6,437 bases of DNA from Cellvibrionales bacterium UBA4495 (GTDB lineage: Bacteria > Pseudomonadota > Gammaproteobacteria > Pseudomonadales > Porticoccaceae), in assembly GCA_002388905.1 (NCBI GenBank), contig DGNJ01000036.1, positions 1 through 6,437 of the forward strand, given 5' to 3'. Shown one piece after another: positions 5,687 through 6,437 of this stretch; position 1 is the stretch's first letter, and every line of letters begins with the position of its first letter. Under the pieces are notes generated by a model, which saw only the letters and a list, made by a program, of their open reading frames with translations, was not told the origin of the DNA and did no database searches. A program made the translations under genes and the position numbers.

Positions 5687-6021
5687 ACGGCGTGGGGGCC
5701 GCCAGCGAGGTAAACCATAGCATCTTTTATTTAACATAATATACATTACACGTAGTTATCGATATTCAGGGTAATCCTACTACCCGTCACATTCCGGAGC
5801 GAATAAAGCGTCCACATAATCTGCCTTCGTTTCAATCATCACGGCGATAACGCCAAAGCATTAAATCTAAAAGCCATAAAAGACATCATGTTACGTTTCA
5901 TACCTAAGGCGGTTTCTATATATGGATCGGGAAACCATTCCAGGCCTTCGCGGGCTTTTCATGGCAAACCATTAGGCTCGACATGGCGGCGCCAACGGTT
6001 CCGGACGGCGCGTCTTTACTG

Positions 6022-6045
6022 ATAAAGGGAATCATTGTCCTTTAT
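6022..6045. promoter_or_regulatory. Dyad, possible operator over the efflux-gene promoter
   Basis: Perfect 7-bp arms ATAAAGG (6022-6028) and CCTTTAT (6039-6045) flank 10 bp. A tentative rightward promoter overlaps it: CTGATA (6019-6024), 18 bp, TATGAT (6043-6048). The position, 58 bp before the adaptor ATG, suits a repressor site such as those used by TetR-type regulators of RND pumps; no such regulator is visible in the window. Confidence 0.35.
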
Positions 6046-6102
6046 GATGGTCCACTCCCGGGGCGAATCACCACATCAGAAATATTGGGGGTAACAGTAC
6101 GG

Positions 6103-6437
6103 ATGCGCGATTGCGACACTGCGGGATTGACCGGCGTTTTGGGTGCTCGTCGTTTATGGCTTGGCCTGACTGGCTTGTTGGCGTTGCTCACGCTGGAATC
6201 GGTGGCCGCCCGGGAGCCGGTCTCTCTGGTCACGGTGGAACCCCGTCAGCTTGAGGAACGCTTGCCGCTTACCGGCACCCTGACGGCCAAACGCGCCGCC
6301 CTGCTGTCCACCTCCGTTTCGGGTCTGGTGACGACGCTCAACGTGGACCTGGGCGATCGCATGGAACAGGGTGACGTGCTGCTGGAGCTGGATGCGGAGC
6401 TGAATCGCCTCGCCTTGGAAGGCGCCCGCGCCGCCGC
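6103..6437 (+). CDS. RND efflux periplasmic adaptor (membrane fusion protein), N-terminal part
   Basis: The frame is open from ATG 6103 through the window end (111 codons, incomplete). An N-terminal export signal is visible: RR at 17-18, a hydrophobic core LWLGLTGLLALLTL, then SVAA before REPVSL. The next part, VTVEPRQLEERLPLTGTLTA followed by LSTSVSGLV, then VDLGDRMEQGDVLLELD, is the standard start of HlyD/AcrA-type adaptors: the membrane-proximal strand and the first half of the lipoyl-like domain, leading into the first helix of the hairpin (LNRLALEGARAA). Such proteins link an inner-membrane RND pump to an outer-membrane channel; pump genes would be expected just downstream. A G-rich stretch (6087-6091) is a poor ribosome site 11 nt upstream; an in-frame ATG at 5983 is possible but less likely. 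The substrate is not readable. Confidence 0.85.
   Translation, partial: MRDCDTAGLTGVLGARRLWLGLTGLLALLTLESVAAREPVSLVTVEPRQLEERLPLTGTLTAKRAALLSTSVSGLVTTLNVDLGDRMEQGDVLLELDAELNRLALEGARAA

Larger units (their letters stand above)
5642..6102. other. Intergenic region between merR and the efflux adaptor gene
   Basis: A 461-bp stretch without a supported gene. It contains the merR leader and candidate operator at its left end, then an AT-richer segment (about 5711-5935, including a TTTTATTTAACATAATATAC stretch) that differs from the GC-rich flanks. Three scattered copies of GGNAAACCAT occur (5709-5718, 5929-5938, 5963-5972), and there is a dyad at 6022-6045. A 44-codon frame from ATG 5888 lacks a ribosome site and family resemblance. 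An in-frame ATG at 5983 could extend the adaptor gene but would bury its signal peptide. No tRNA, IS end or CRISPR repeat is visible. Confidence 0.6.

Noticed and set aside
5888..6022. Small frame of 44 codons from ATG 5888
   Set aside because: There is no ribosome site, signal peptide or recognisable motif, and it lies in a region better explained as regulatory spacer.
5983..6102. Upstream in-frame ATG that would add 40 residues to the efflux adaptor
   Set aside because: The extra residues would precede a complete signal peptide and overlap the dyad and possible promoter at 6019-6048; the start at 6103 gives a normal exported adaptor.
1..6437. CRISPR arrays, tRNA or rRNA genes, insertion sequences and phage genes
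   Set aside because: No regularly spaced repeats, cloverleaf-like stretches, transposase or integrase motifs or terminal inverted repeats were seen on either strand.

Overview
The window is GC-rich, tightly packed bacterial DNA. Gene style, strong Shine-Dalgarno sites and an RND-type adaptor gene suggest a gammaproteobacterium, possibly a marine Alcanivorax- or Marinobacter-like organism. That is an inference from style only, with low confidence on genus.

Layout from left to right: the 3' end of a BioA-like aminotransferase (+, ends at 104); a two-gene minus-strand operon of a saccharopine-dehydrogenase-like reductase (1091-2170) followed by a short-chain dehydrogenase (169-1068); a divergent control region (2198-2274); an exported acetoacetate-decarboxylase-like protein (+, 2367-3371); an NAD-dependent-epimerase-like protein (-, 3395-4324); a second divergent control region (4363-4439); a DJ-1/PfpI-Hsp31-like protein (+, 4470-5156); a MerR-family regulator (-, 5210-5641); an AT-richer intergenic region of about 460 bp; and the start of an RND efflux periplasmic adaptor (+, from 6103, cut by the window end).

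The main result is regulatory. Both divergent intergenic regions contain two back-to-back MerR-type promoters: a TTGAC(C/T) -35, a 19-bp spacer whose first 16 bp form a TTRAA...TTYAA-like dyad, and a TAnnnT -10 (TAAGGT in two of them, the hexamer known from the mer operon promoter). The two modules have the same geometry: 77 bp overall, 15 bp between the -35 boxes and 43 bp between dyad centres, although the 15-bp fillers are unrelated. A fifth, degenerate dyad lies just upstream of the merR gene. The simplest reading is a local regulon in which this MerR protein controls itself and five genes: the two-gene reductase/SDR operon, the ADC-like gene, the epimerase-like gene and the DJ-1-like gene. 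The enzyme content (reductases, a decarboxylase fold, a glyoxalase/deglycase fold) would suit handling of a reactive carbonyl or small organic compound, but the inducer and substrate cannot be read from the sequence.
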